Counted from the first letter of the stretch, positions 11,245 through 22,822 are shown. The stretch: 64,000 nucleotides of DNA from Incurvaria masculella (GCA_946894095.1 OX335656.1:6463001-6527000); one strand, 5' to 3'. The notes: generated from the letters alone by a model not told the origin. A program made the numbers and translations.

Positions 11245-11703
11245 TCAAACCAAAACCGAGAGTTTGAGTTCAGTACCTTCATAATCCATTTTCATAAGCC
11301 AATTGAACACTTGTGTTTTGCAGTTATAACGAGTCATTTTTCTTATGTCTAATTCTTTATCAGCTTTGTCATACATATGCGGTCCCAAATACCATGTAAA
11401 GCGCTGTGCAAATCTAGTTCTTGTAGCCGAGACTGTTAGATTGTTTGAGGATTTAGTTCTGTGAATGTGTGAAGGCCTATTGAGTGGTTCTTTCGATTTT
11501 TGTTGTTTTATAATCTCCGCAATGTACAACTTTCGTACGCACAAAATGTTGCTTTCATTAAGGAGTTGATGTGTGGGGTAACGGAAAGTTTTCCGTGACA
11601 TTACCCTTAAAATCACTCTTTGTGACCGCTCGAGCTGCAGTAGGTACGTTTTTGCCGCTCCACCCCAGGAGGATATGCAGTAAGTAATCAGGACATGGAT
11701 CAT
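11245..11703 (-). pseudogene. Non-LTR retrotransposon, C-terminal end of the reverse-transcriptase ORF (5'-truncated)
   Basis: Up to 152 codons on the minus strand. Early residues include YCISSWGGA, then LLQLERSQRVILRVM. This is the pattern that follows the reverse-transcriptase core in jockey/CR1-like LINEs: a short conserved block around WGGA, then a helix with LERxQR. The rest (residues 40-152) is basic and matches the usual variable C-terminus. The RT catalytic core is absent, so the copy is 5'-truncated and dead. A GT-rich tail follows at 11059-11228. Assignment to a non-LTR element is fairly safe; the clade is not settled. Confidence 0.7.
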
Positions 11704-11969
11704 ATTACTACGAAGGACAAGCCCTTCTATACAACATACGTGGAGAACAAAAGTGGTGTTCTATGCGTCGCGGGGACACCACTTTGTCGCCAGATAGCCG
11801 CTCGCTGTCGTCATGTGCCTATCCATCGCCTCTGGCTAATATTGCGCCCCAAAAATGCCCAATGGTGTGGTAAAACCTTGCAAGAATTGCAAAAAAAAAA
11901 CGAACAGACAGACGGAATTTCGGAATACCGCAACAGACGACAGATTTGTATGAAAGGGCACATCCTTAA

Positions 11970-12290
11970 CTTTTACATATCACTGACATGGATAGCTAAT
12001 TCATGATAATATCCCAAAATACTGTATTCCCGATGGAATTACGTGGCATGCCAGGAACGTCCCGATTACAAAAAAATAATCAATTGATTATATAGACGTG
12101 CCTTTTAAACGTCGCCATTATTTTGATCATCGCGCCACAAAATTGTCCGTTGGTGGTACCAGTCTGGGTGAGCTTACCCTACCACCTAGTAAGTGGGAAA
12201 GTAGATACAGTTGGACATGGGTTCTGAACCATACAGTGAACTGTATTCCCAAATCAAAGGAAGATATTAATCTCGGGTAAGAAATAAAGT
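11970..12290 (-). repeat. SINE, minus strand, diverged
   Basis: Carries ACATGGATAGCTAAT, CATGCCAGGA, GGTGGTACCAGTCTGGG, CCCTACCACCTAGTA and ACATGGGTTCTGAACCAT in the order expected for the SINE read on the minus strand. The tRNA-like head is missing. Confidence 0.65.
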
Positions 12291-12658
12291 GGAATTCGTA
12301 TTCATAGAACTCAACATTTTAAAATATTTGTTTGGTTTTCATAGTTTTTTTTTAAACAATATTGTGGTTTGTCCTTTTTCATTTGTGTTAGAGAATGCGC
12401 TTGAGAAAAAACCCAATGGAAACATAATTCTTAACAAAAATTAAATGTGATCAGGAGGCCAATTTTTTGCGCTAGTTAATTTACATACGGAATACACACT
12501 TCTAAATGAAATTAATCATAAATGACTTTCGACCTATTCTGTTGCATTTAAAAATCGCTTATGGAAATGGATATAAAATTATGAGTCAGCGATAAATTCT
12601 AAAGCACATGGAAATTATTCATTTCATGCCAATAAGTCCGTGCGGCGCTGCGATTACC

Positions 12659-12920
12659 AAAACTTTTAACAAAAAAAAACGACTTCAAAGAAAAAGCACC
12701 AAAAAGTAAAAAAATAATTGCCTTTTTTGTAGTTACGATTATTGTTATTTTTCGAGTGGGGGTTAGCCGGGCACACGCTGCGCCAGTCAAGAGAACCTTG
12801 GCTACCTTGGCTGACCCCGACTCAAAAAATAACAATAATCGTAAGTACAAAAATGGTTTTTTTTTTTCTTTTCAGTGCCTTTTCTTTGAAGTCGGATACT
12901 TTTTTGTAAAAGTTTTTTTT
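12659..12920. mobile_element. Palindromic MITE with ~100-bp arms
   Basis: The left arm 12659-12762 contains GACTTCAAAGAAAAAGCAC and TTACGATTATTGTTATTTTT. The right arm 12814-12920 has the complementary ATAACAATAATCGTAAG and TTTCTTTGAAGTC. The core GGTTAGCC / GGCTGACC extends the pairing. The terminal block GACTTCAAAG is shared with the palindrome that hosts mariner copy A (43243-44708). Confidence 0.75.
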
Positions 12921-13038
12921 TCTTTGTTTATTTTTAGTGAATCTGAAGTACACTAACTCCAATAAAAAAAAATCGAAATCGGTTGAGTTTTTCGTCCATT
13001 TTTCGCGCACCTATTTAATACAAATTTAAGACTTTTAT

Positions 13039-13123
13039 GAATTCCTTCGGGAATGTTGTGTATTGGGTTAATATAATAACGGTAGTTGTTTGGTATCAGC
13101 CATCCATGTCGCATAAAAAAAAA
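13039..13123 (+). repeat. SINE 3' fragment
   Basis: Matches the last ~85 bp of the SINE at 5764-6178 (ATTCCTTCGGGAATGTTGTG ... CATCCATGTCGCAT) and ends in an A-tract. Confidence 0.7.
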
Positions 13124-13542
13124 TGAGGACCAGAACACTCCTGATAGATCAGCTCGGGATTCCCAAATTGGCCTACTGAGCGTCGAAACTTGACTTTCAG
13201 AAATGACAATTTGTATGCTTCGAATTTGAAAGGCTTGTCCTTTCGGGGTTTCCCCAGATAGTCATATCTGTGCCTTCCCTTATCCTTGGATGGGTAAATT
13301 ATCATTTTGATTGAGTCCAATCTGCAGTTTTATTCTTGATGGTGAAGTACGCTAAGCGGATAATATGTACACTCGGGACCAAATAGCACTTTCGAATCAG
13401 GATATTTTTAATAAATTCATCGTCTAACAAAATGATTGAACAAATCAATGCTGCCATTAAGAGGGCGTATGCGTGACAGTAGATGGAGCCACGGTCGTTA
13501 ATAGCTGTTTCTGCTATCAAGTCTCAAAAATGTGAATTTACA

Positions 13543-13830
13543 AACTGCTAGCTGAGGTACCCGGCTTCACTTGGGTCAATGTCGTTTTAGACTGATAACG
13601 GGCCGAATTATTTCCTGGATATTATATTAGTTCCCGATACAAACTTTCATTCCCTATTTCACCGCGTAAGAATTAACTTTAGCCAAAAAACGCAGCCTAT
13701 GTCCTTCTACAAGGTTCAGATTATCTCTATAGCGAAATTGAACAAAATTAATTTAGCGGTTTAGGCGTGAAAACGCAAAAGACAATGTTATTTTCACATT
13801 TATAATAGTAGTTTGGATTAGTATGGATCA
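13543..13830 (+). repeat. Repeat family F1, longest plus-strand copy
   Basis: Runs from GCTAGCTGAGGTACCCGGCT through ATTATTTCCTGGATATTATA, CCCTATTTCACCGCGT and GGCGTGAAAACGCAAAAGAC to a TATAATAGTAGTTTGGAT end. Noncoding. Confidence 0.65.
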
Positions 13831-13914
13831 CTGTATTGGCGAGCATAATAGGCAGTTGTGCATTCAATCTTTTTAAGCAATATAAGGAATATATAAGGAA
13901 TATAAAGCAATATA

Positions 13915-14031
13915 ATGCAATATAAGGAAGGTCCTGGCATGGCACCTAGTTCCAATGTGGTGTGTTCGGCTAATACCATGACAGAAGGTGTGGTATTAGC
14001 CATCCATGTCCAGTCACATAAAAAAAAACCA
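13915..14031 (+). repeat. SINE 3' fragment
   Basis: GGAAGGTCCTGGCATGGCAC, GTGGTATTAGCCATCCATGT and an A-tract match the SINE 3' third. Confidence 0.7.
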
Positions 14032-14136
14032 AAAATAAACTTGAAGTTATTCGATACTTATGAGGATGTGTCCAAAAAGTTGTTAATTACAATAATCTAC
14101 TTTTGCTTAAAAACTCACGGCTTTTCACGCGGCGGG

Positions 14137-14281
14137 GGAAGAGACATTATCCGACGTTTCGAGCTGTCCGTTCAGTCCGTTGTCAGCCCGTCGTGAGCTG
14201 TCAGTCGGCTGCTGCAGCGGCTGTCTCCTTGACAACGGGCTGAACGATCAGCTCGAAACGCTGCAGAGTGTCTCTTCCTTC
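14137..14281. repeat. Long imperfect palindrome (~145 bp)
   Basis: The core arms 14155-14184 and 14231-14260 are 30 bp each with about three mismatches (CGTTTCGAGCTG ... GTTGTC against GACAACGGGCTGAACGATC ... CGAAACG). Pairing extends outward through GGAAGAGAC / GTCTCTTCC. The 46-bp loop is GC-rich. Probably a small MITE. Confidence 0.65.
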
Positions 14282-14382
14282 CTAACTAAGAAAATAACTG
14301 ACAATATTCGATCGTCGTTTGTGAAAATAACACCTAGCTATAACAGCAAGAGTAGGCAGATGGCATCAGGCTGCTCATAGCT

Positions 14383-14628
14383 CAGAGGCACTTGCCTTCT
14401 ATTCTAGAGGTCCTGGGTTCAAACCCCTGTTCCATTCATGAACCTTTTTCTTTGTCATTCTAAGTTGGATAAGTGCTTTTCCCTACGAGCTGTTCCATGG
14501 TTCGAAATCAATGTAAAATTGTAGGTCACTTTCCTATACTGGTTGGTACCATCGCACTGGATGAAAATATAGTCGAAACGAGGGGTGTGGTATAAGCCAT
14601 ACATGTCCAGTTACATTAAAAAGGTGAA
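14383..14628 (+). repeat. SINE, partial, with tRNA-like head
   Basis: The head (CATAGCTCAGAGGCACTTGC, then GGTCCTGGGTTCAAACCCC with a good B box) is followed by GATAAGTGC, GTTCCATGGTTCGAA and GGTACCATCGCACTGGATGA. It jumps to the 3' end (GGTATAAGCCATACATGTCC). Internally deleted relative to 5764-6178. Confidence 0.65.
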
Positions 14629-14692
14629 TGTGATGCTTCTCTACAGTTATTCCACTTCTGGCTAATGTCTCGACATCGCGCGTGGTCCGGCA

Positions 14693-14770
14693 ACACGTCG
14701 CGACACGTCAGCATACGCCGGGCCACACGTCGCGACACGTCCGCACACGCCGGGACACGTCGCAACACGG
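14693..14770 (+). repeat. GC-rich ~31-bp minisatellite, 2.5 units
   Basis: ACACGTCGCGACACGTC recurs at 14693 and 14725, and a diverged third unit starts at 14755. It lies in a GC-rich island (about 14670-14840) that opens a 99-codon minus frame without recognisable features. Confidence 0.6.
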
Positions 14771-14899
14771 CCCAGCCGCGGCTCACATTTTCCGCTAAGT
14801 AGCCCGAGCACTCAGGGCGGCCGCCTCGCCGCAGCGTCGAGGGATTTTCAACTAAGCTTATTTTGCCCGCTTTGGGTTTCATCAAGCTATGTAAATACA

Positions 14900-17126
14900 C
14901 TAGGAATACGTTCAATTGCCCGCGTGTATCGCGTAGTATGGTAACTTTTACTTTAATTTGACTTAAGGGCGTGTCTGCGTCTAGATGGCGCCACAGTCAT
15001 TTTTCGCAATTTCTGTTACAACTTATTAAAAATAGGAAATTAGAAAGTATCTATTTCTGTTATCGATTCTTGAAAATGTGAAATTACAAACTATAACTGT
15101 ATTGGCACTAATCATTATGTAATTAATGTCATTAAAAATTAACAAAAGGCTAGCATTTGTGAAATAATGCTCAAAAAGTTCCCAATTTGAAATACCATCT
15201 TTTCCCATTTATTGTTTATTTTTGAAATTGTTGATGATGAAGAACTGACAAGAAACTTCGCCGTTATTCAAAATACGAATACATTTTATTCTCATAACTA
15301 AGAAAATAAATATAATATTATCCCTTGAAATGCTTTCACTTACAGAAAATTAAGATTATAACGGTTTGAAAGCAACCTTAACGATAAAGTATGAATCAGA
15401 TTACAGATCTAATAAAGGGATGCTGATCAACATGGTTTTCGCAGCCCCCTTAAAAGTTCGAAAGCTCATGGGCGTCGTCGGGCACCTTAAGAGGTCCTGG
15501 CGTACGCCAGATGCTGCCGCGCTTTACATAAAAAAACCAAATATTGCTACTATTCGGGTGCATAAAAAAAACAGTGTCAAAATCCCTGGCGAGGAAACAG
15601 TTAAATAAATAAAAGGTTTCAAGTCGGGTATGTGCCCCCAGTTAGCAGGCGTAACAAAGGAATTGCGGTTTCGGTACCCGCGTAAAATCTCGCTGGAGGA
15701 ATGAAAATGTCGCAATTCCAAAGACTAGCGCTGACCGTTTTAGGGAGATTTGTGCGATTATCTTAGTCTATTTGTTTGCTTTGGGAATTTGTGTTGCCAC
15801 CTGCGGTCGAAGCGACTCGGATCTGGGGTACAATCCGTAGAAACGTAAAAAATATGATACAATTGCACCCTTAAGGCTGTCGTGAAGCGGACATCGAAGA
15901 ATTGAAATTTTTAAGAAATGCATTCTTCGTTTATTAGCTGAAGCACAATTTTGCACGGTGACTGCCATTAAAACTAGCGAAATCGTCTTCCAGGCCCTTA
16001 ACAGTTCCCTACCCCTAAAAGTTGTAAGATTTTAATAAAAAAAAATCTAACCACTTGATAAAATTTCATTTTATTTCGATATGTTTTATTTTTTGTCCTT
16101 ATTTTTCAGTGAAAATAAATTCTAAAATGAAGGTAAAAAAGTCAACTATTTTTTAATGTTCTTTAGCCAACATTTTCTTATCTTAAATGTAAATAAAAAA
16201 AATCAAAATTACATACGTAGATATTGATAACATATTTTAGAATCCAGAATTTCAAAAACCTAGTTAAACATTAAGCATGTAAGCATTTATCACCCGTAGT
16301 ATGGGGAATCGATAGGGTCACGACTCTCTTAAGAAGGCCCCGTAGTTTAGAAATAATGTTACAACCCCTTTATCGATACAATAGATTTTTTATATGCGAT
16401 GAGCATGGAAGGAGGGAAGGAACAACCGAAACTGGATTGTATGGAGGCGGGCGAACTAACTACAGTTAGAACAATCCTACTAAGTCCTGGCTTCACTGCC
16501 GCCATACGAATGAGTTCCGATTGCCACTTCCATCCTTGCATACTTGTCGGTGACACCGGTGTCTCTACGTTAAGGTATTTTTGATAACTATGTAAATTGA
16601 TCATACATACAATCTACAGATAACTAGTGTTTCCTTGCTCTGGATTGACACTGAATATGTAGAAGAAAAAAAAACAAACGCACTTAAGTTACATAAAAAT
16701 AATTTAGTGAATCTACGCAGTGGTTTTAAAATGAAATCCAATGTACGTTTATAGGGGAGCGTGATTTTCGGATCATAACTTCCGAACAAGTGTTAATTAA
16801 CCGAGCGAGCGCGAAATTTGAACGGATCCTCATTTCGGCTTGGACAAAAATGCTTTCGTTTATCTGTCCGCTTGTTTTTCTCTACAGGTCGCATGTATCA
16901 ACCGATTCTCGTGAAATTTTGTCAACACGTTCGAAAATTAAGTATATTTTTTTATCGAGTTAGTTTTCCACCGCCATTTTGAAAACCTTTCACATATGTT
17001 ACACATTTTTTGTTTTGTGACAAGACCTAAGTACTAAGTAAGGAAAATACAAGTAAAATAATAAGATTTTGTTTTAAGATGCGCGGTGATTAAACGGCAA
17101 CACTATTAAAAATCCTTTATTATTCA
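14900..17126. other. No recognisable gene
   Basis: AT-rich. Short frames at 15366-15608 (+) and 16359-16604 (- and +) show no domain. 16849-16950 resembles unclassified interspersed sequence also seen near 42960 and 43130 (CCGATTCTCGTGAAATTTT-like). Nothing supports a host gene. Confidence 0.4.
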
Positions 17127-17190
17127 ATAATCGCATTGAATGAACGAAGGTCGGAGCGGCAATGATAATTGTCTTTGTTTTTCATTCAGT
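17127..17190 (+). repeat. Short SINE fragment
   Basis: GCATTGAATGAACGAAGGTCGG ... TTTTCATTCAGTTCATT corresponds to the SINE segment GCATTGGATGA...ATGGTCGAAGCGG...CATCCAGTTCAAT. Confidence 0.5.
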
Positions 17191-17850
17191 TCATTTTAGC
17201 TTGCCAATATATTAAAGGTCTTGCTAGGTTAATAATGTGACAGTAGGTATTTTTACGAATTTAGTAGTTGCTTACTTTGTTGTGTTAGATATATTACTTC
17301 TATGCTCACTACCATATCCTGCGGAAATATTGACATTACATTGATGGGTATTAGTAGGAATTGCCGCCACAGGCTGCAGCCGTCTAGACCAAAGGAGCTC
17401 GCTCGGCGTAACAGAATAGTAGGAGGATACATTTAATAAGACGGTCTGGTAACAGGTGAGCGGCTGCAGAGGCGACCGCAGCGCAGGAGGCGCTCGGCTA
17501 CATCGAGTAAGAAAACACGGAAGTGGCGACAGAGACAGATCCATACGTACGAACGGCGTAGCTGAGCTTCCCATCTCCGCTCGGGCCGATTTCGTTTTGG
17601 ACATTCACCTGCTCGGAGCCCGGTAAAATGATGAAAGCCTCTCAAAACAGCGGGCGGCCCATCACCCTATGGCTAAGAACCATCCTTGGACTTAGACGAA
17701 TGTTGGAAAACAAATTTCACCGACACATTGAGGCATTTGTTTTATTATACTCGTATATATAGATTCACTGATGGTAGTTTTTAATAAGTTTTATATTAGT
17801 TATATTACTTTAGTAATTTGCGAATTCAACTGGCCTATTACCGGAATTCC
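17191..17850. other. Unassigned, moderately GC-rich block
   Basis: 17330-17610 is less AT-rich than its flanks and opens overlapping minus-strand frames of 110 and 70 codons in different phases. Neither has a recognisable motif, so no gene is called. Confidence 0.4.
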
Positions 17851-17985
17851 GTAATCAGGACATAGGAATCCTAAGGTTTTCAAAGCGATTTTTTTGACGG
17901 AAAACCTAGATTAAACTAAAAATTAAGCTTTCGAAATATTTATGTCAAGAAAATCACTATAAAAGCGGTTTTCCGAAATAGGTCT
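17851..17985. mobile_element. Partial MITE of the 5279-5446 family
   Basis: GTAATCAGGA, GGAATCC and TTTTCAAAGCGATTTTT match the left arm of 5279-5446. GTCAAGAAAATCAC and GCGGTTTTCC resemble its right arm. Confidence 0.5.
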
Positions 17986-18028
17986 GCAGTACGCGCAACA
18001 TCGAATATTCGTTAGACTAAATGGCGTC

Positions 18029-18099
18029 GAATATACTCTTCTGAACCCTCACTGAATCAGTTCCTCACTGATTCAGTGAGGATTCAGAAGAGTATATTC
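18029..18099. repeat. Near-perfect hairpin, 33-bp arms, 5-nt loop
   Basis: The left arm from 18029 reads GAATATACTCTTCTGAA then CCTCACTGAATCAGT. The right arm ending at 18099 is its reverse complement with one mismatch. The loop is TCCTC. Little decay suggests a recent origin. Confidence 0.85.
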
Positions 18100-18131
18100 T
18101 CCACCTCAGCCGAACCTAGAGTAATAATACC

Positions 18132-18256
18132 CGTTTTCACTACCTCCAGCTACAAAAATCCCAAAGTTATCTTTTAGTTACCCATGTAAATATGCAACGT
18201 AACCGAAAGATAACTATCGAATTTCAGGTAGCTGGAGATGGTGAAATTAGCGGTGA
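18132..18256. mobile_element. Small palindromic MITE
   Basis: GTTTTCACTACCTCCAGCTAC pairs with GTAGCTGGAGATGGTGAAAT, and AAGTTATCTTTTAGTTAC with GTAACCGAAAGATAACT. About 125 bp. Confidence 0.7.
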
Positions 18257-18869
18257 GACGTTCATAGAATTCATGTCAAAAAAAGTAACGCCACAGAGCA
18301 TGCTCTTATAACATCAGTCGTAGCCGCCAAGCCCCTGTGTAGACGCCGACGCCGTTTGTCGTGCCGTCTGCGGGATGACAAGTCTATTGCAATTATGAGA
18401 AGCACTTTCTTCTGATTCAATTGGCCAGACGTACAGCGACCCGGCACGTAAGGCGCAACACCAAAGAGCTATGCTTCGCGCAGAGTGGTCTGACCTATAC
18501 ATTTTTGAGTCGTGTCTAATTTCAAAGGAACGCAGTAATTCAGAGCCTTTATGTTATGTTTAAGTTTTCTCAAAGAGGAGTATTCTCATTAAGAAAAAAA
18601 AAAATCTTCATTACTATTCAAGGCCTAAATTTAACGTACAAATATTAACGTACAAAATATTCACCTTATATACCTTTCCTTTAATTCATACGACTGAATA
18701 TAAAATAAAAGATCAATTTTAACGTTGTAGAATTTTTACAGGGCCTTATTTTTTATTCGTTCCTCTTGTGACTATCACACTAGCATGTATAGATTATAAC
18801 GGTACATGCAGGAAAACAATATTTAAAATATCGACTAAACACTTTAAAGCGTCGCCATAATCGGATGTA
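18257..18869. other. No recognisable gene
   Basis: AT-rich; the longest frame is 62 codons. No supported feature. Confidence 0.4.
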
Positions 18870-19712
18870 TGGGTTTTACAAACAGATACAGAGAATTATT
18901 GAAACATTACCTGATGGATTGCTCGCCTTTTCCGCCAAAGAGAAGGCCGACCTTCTAATGGGGGTCCATTCAGAGCAAGAGTGAGTTCGAGTTCGGGAGT
19001 GAGTTAACCTAAAAATAGCTGGGAAATATATTATTATTTAAATAACGGAACCATTATTTACAATTCCAACGTATTTACGGGACAAACCAGATTTTTACCT
19101 AACTGTAATGATGTTCTAGAAGTGTGGAAACAGTAACTATTTAAAAAAGTGAGTTAATATTTAGTGGCGAATTCGAACTCACTCTTTCTCTGAATGGACC
19201 CCCTGGGCCTCTTTGCGGAGAACTCATGCCTGGACGATGGCGGCTCAATTTCGCCATCTATTCATAGGTGCGAATGTTCTATGCCGAACATATGATTCCG
19301 CCAGGGAGCGGTGCGGCGTGAGCCCTTGGCCTTAGATTCCAGGAAAGCGAGTGGCGAATGTTGAATAAATGTGCTCTAGAATTAGCCCCTGTCTTAACCC
19401 GTCTTTACCGCCTTTCGTACTCCACTGGATGTGTACCTACAGCTTCGAAATCGGCCAACGTTCAGTCCGTGCCTAAAATAGGCAATCAATACCCGGTCAA
19501 CTACCGACCCATATATATTACTTCTCTTTTCTGAAAAGTGATGAAGCGCATCATTTACTTTCAGTTGATCACCTAGAGAGCAATGAACTCCTCAGCGATC
19601 ACCAATACGGCTTTCGTACGAATCATTCTGCAGGGGATCTCCTAGTTTACGTCTCACATGAGATGAGTGATGCGCTCAAAAAGAATGGCGAAGGCATCGC
19701 GAAAATGTTAGA
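18870..19712 (+). pseudogene. Non-LTR retrotransposon reverse-transcriptase fragment, broken
   Basis: In pieces across frames one can read AFSAKEKADLL (about 18925-18957), SLFAENSCLDDGG (about 19207), then LAPVLTRLYRLSYSTGCVP (about 19385) and NYRPI (about 19498). QYGFRTNHSAGDLLVYVSH follows (about 19605). This is the usual N-terminal half of the RT domain in jockey-superfamily LINEs, where (N)YRPI and YGFR..hS are conserved. Stop codons (after ITSLF and before LESNELL) and a frameshift break it. The catalytic YxDD part is absent. A MITE (18960-19203) is inserted between the first two pieces. The fragment cannot be functional. Confidence 0.85.
18960..19203. mobile_element. MITE inserted in the LINE reverse-transcriptase pseudogene
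   Basis: The ends GGGGGTCCATTCAGAG and CTCTGAATGGACCCCC are complementary. AGAGTGAGTTCGA... in the left arm pairs with ...GAACTCACTCT in the right. 244 bp. LINE-derived codons resume directly on the other side, so the MITE arrived after the LINE. Confidence 0.8.
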
Positions 19713-20617
19713 CCGGATCTAACATGTTCGTAAGTTCTGTTGGTTTTGCATACTTCAATTTTACATCACAGCGAATCTTGGCTTATGGCATTTGCATCTT
19801 TAGATAAATACTAGGCGACAAGTTTTCAGGGAGTGCCTCTAGCTAATCTATCCCTTTTTAAACGTTTTTGAGGACTAACAATTTTACATGGAATCCAATC
19901 TACGTTACTTAATAATAATGTTATTTAATTTCGATGATCGAACACCGAGGCATTGCTTGATTGGGTTATAGGGGCTGGTAGGGAGAGAAATTGGAGTGTT
20001 ACATGAAAGTAGCATAATGATTTTTAGCCATACAATTTAATTCAAAATCTACCATCCTGTTCATTTGAACCTGTAACAATAAACAAAATATGAAAACTAT
20101 AACGAGCCGTACGTAACATTATTGCCCATAATACGTAAATCGATGTCATGGTTTGACGAAAGACATCGATAGAAAAGGCAAGGGCGTAAATGCCGGGTCG
20201 CTGAGTTTCTATGGCAATGCAGACACAGCGCCGTCGGAACTAAAAGCCGCAGGCAACATTTTACACTCGGGCGGTGAAAATTTGAATTTAAATTGGGAAA
20301 TATTGTGTGCGGTGCGCCGGCCGCCGCCGGTGCCGCCGCCATTTTCGGGCTGTGACTGTACTTTCAGTTACATTTCAGTGTTTTTGGGGGACAGCCTCTG
20401 GGTACATTTAGTTTTATTACCCTACTGTACCGTTTGGGGTGCTCAATTTAGGTGTTTCACTATAACGGCGCTGTTGTGAGGTAATTTCTATTTTAACCCA
20501 TGCAATTTTTATATTTGAACATTTTTTGAGAGCGAAATCATGAATATTTCTTACTATTTAACAACTCAATATTCAAATTTGTCCCTGTTTTTAATCACGT
20601 TCAATTTCGCCATACAG
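19713..20617. other. No recognisable gene
   Basis: AT-rich with a GC-rich core (about 20290-20350). Open frames of 81 (-) and 108 (+) codons span the core but lack motifs. A small hairpin ATCGATGTC / GACATCGAT lies at about 20138-20169. Confidence 0.4.
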
Positions 20618-21015
20618 TTTAAGGAAGGTCCTGCCATGGCCCGTACTTCTCTTCCCTGTAGGCTAATATAACACCCACCGTGACATCAGCACAACGTACA
20701 TTATTCCCGAAGCACCTTCCCTTTATGAGCACGGCTCTGTTGAACTTGATGAAAAACTCGGATCTTTTCATTGCAGGCTAAACCATGTTTTCATCCAATG
20801 CGATGGTAGAAGCCGGCTATGGGCTTGAACCCTACCACCTACGTAAGGAAAGGGCATTTAGAGTTTTACATGGATAACAAGTCATGAACCAGCTCACATT
20901 CGTGACGAAATGCAATTATCCAACTAGAAATAGAGAGAAAATTTTGCATTAACGGGGCGAGAATTTTAAACCATGAACTCTGGCATACAAGGCAAATCCC
21001 CACACCCTTGAGCTA
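20618..21015 (-). repeat. SINE, minus strand, diverged near-full-length copy
   Basis: CCTTCCCTTTATGAGCACGG, ATGTTTTCATCCAATGCGAT, GAACCCTACCACCTA, CATTCGTGACGAAATGCA and a tRNA-like end (TGAACTCTGGCATACAAGGC) follow the minus-strand SINE order. Confidence 0.7.
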
Positions 21016-21477
21016 ATTTTTTTGTAATTCCAACAATTCTTCTAACCCTCACTTTATTGTTCCAGAATACATTTTCTATTCCGGCTGCACATCCAGCACA
21101 AAGGCCCTTCCATCTTGCGCAGAGCCACGTAACATAGTGTTGTAATCTAAAGTGATCTGATACCCGAATGCGCATAGATATTCGATAGACTGGGAGCGGT
21201 TGGCTAAATCGGCATGTAATATGATGATTAGGATCATCGTAAAAAATAACCATTACCAGGATAATTAATTTAAGATCATACCTGTCAGTACTTTATTTTT
21301 GACCAAAATCTGCGTGATGAATTTATTTCCAAAGTCATGTGAATACTATTTTTATATTTTATTCCTGCAATATCCCTTCATATCAAGCAACGTGGTTAGA
21401 TTATAAGCCTGTTTAACTTTGAGACCAGATTCTTTATCACGAGCTAAAATGAATTTATAGAAAATAATGTCATTTGA
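21016..21477. other. No recognisable gene
   Basis: AT-rich; a 95-codon minus frame (20966-21253) has no recognisable motif and overlaps the SINE head. Confidence 0.4.
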
Positions 21478-21695
21478 GGAAATCACCCGTCCATGGATTT
21501 TTATTTTTCATGTAGAAAGATGAAATATTATGAATATTTTAAAAATAAATATCTATATAATTGCAAAAATCCATGGACGGGGATTAAGTGCATCCTTCAA
21601 ATGCCTGCTCTATTCAATGGTGTAAGCCCGTGAAATCGATGATCTTAGCGGAATAAGTGATTTTTAACTATTGATAAAGGCTCTGATCGTTGTAT
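21478..21695 (+). repeat. Repeat family F4, most complete copy
   Basis: An inverted pair AATCACCCGTCCATGGAT / ATCCATGGACGGGGATT brackets about 75 bp of AT-rich loop. It is followed by CCTTCAAATGCCTGCTCTAT, ATCGATGATCTTAGCG and AAAGGCTC. Other copies: 4733-5262 (split) and 63725-63905. Confidence 0.65.
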
Positions 21696-22717
21696 CAGTA
21701 TTTTTTGTTTATTTTTGGTATGAAATATCAGTTTGAGTTGCTTTTTCAGTGTTTTTATTTTAACCATTAGATTTATACTAAAAAATGGGATTCGTTAACT
21801 AATGACTATGTCCATTTGAATAGTGGAGCTGAAGTTCAGGTAAACTGTTCCCAAAAAATTACTCAGTTGTTGGAATTGCATATTAATATGAAGACTTATG
21901 GGGTCATTGTTTCATCGCAGGAAGATTGCATAAAAAGGTTTACTTATTAAATTGTGTTTTAAATTCCAATTGCGCCAAACGAGCGCGATTACGCAAGTCT
22001 CCAAGAGAAGTCGCTCGCTGCTTTCATTTGTTTTGTTGACATTGTTAATATACTCTTTGAAAAAAGATATTGCTTTATTACTTGAACAATATTTACATAA
22101 TCACATATTTCTTAGTAAAGCAAAAATATTAAAAATAAAAAGGACTTGTTCATTTGACACCCATGCGGAGTTCGCCTAACTACATTAAACTAAATGTGAT
22201 TTAAAAAAAATATCTATGGCTTCCAGTCTTCAGGAAAACTGAAATATTTCAATTATAATACGATTAAATATGTACAAACAAACTAGATTTGTTTCATAGA
22301 GGAACATTCAACTTGACACTGCTTTTTTCGCCCATACAAGAATGGACGTTCTACTTGTCAGCCTGCTCAATTACCTTTCGCGAATCACAAAGGTTAAAAT
22401 TTTATTGAAAAACGAAAATAATTAAAATTTGGGAAGCTTTCCCAGCAAATCTAAAACAGAACGCAGAACCAGAACTGATATTGAATTCAAAAATTATTTA
22501 AGTAGCATTCAATGCACCTAAAACGTTACTGGCTCTAGGACCATAACGTTGCAGACTGCAAGTGCAATTACGATCTTGGTGCCACTACTGTTTGCTTTAT
22601 TTCAGCACTTCAGAATTAGGACATATAGAATATGGGATAAGTAAACAACTGTCTTATATTCTTATTTCATGTTACTGCATAAACTTAAAACGTTTAAGCA
22701 ACATCTCACTTAGCCTG
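21696..22717. other. No recognisable gene
   Basis: AT-rich; the frame at 21952-22179 (75 codons) has no motif. No supported feature. Confidence 0.4.
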
Positions 22718-22822
22718 GTTTTCACCAAGTGCTGATTTATTTTAATCGACACTTAAATTGCCTCTATTACTAAAGTGCTAAGAAAGGCTCGTGATTAGGT
22801 TAATCAGCAGTAGGTGTATTTA
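22718..22822. mobile_element. Internally deleted MITE of the 33907-34170 family
   Basis: GTTTTCACCAAGTGCTGATT and AATCAGCAGTAGGTG form the inverted ends. CTCTATTACTAAAGTGC and GCTAAGAAAGGC match internal blocks of 33907-34170. Confidence 0.6.

Noticed and set aside
17272..17645. 110- and 70-codon minus-strand frames
   Set aside because: Two overlapping phases, neither with recognisable motifs.
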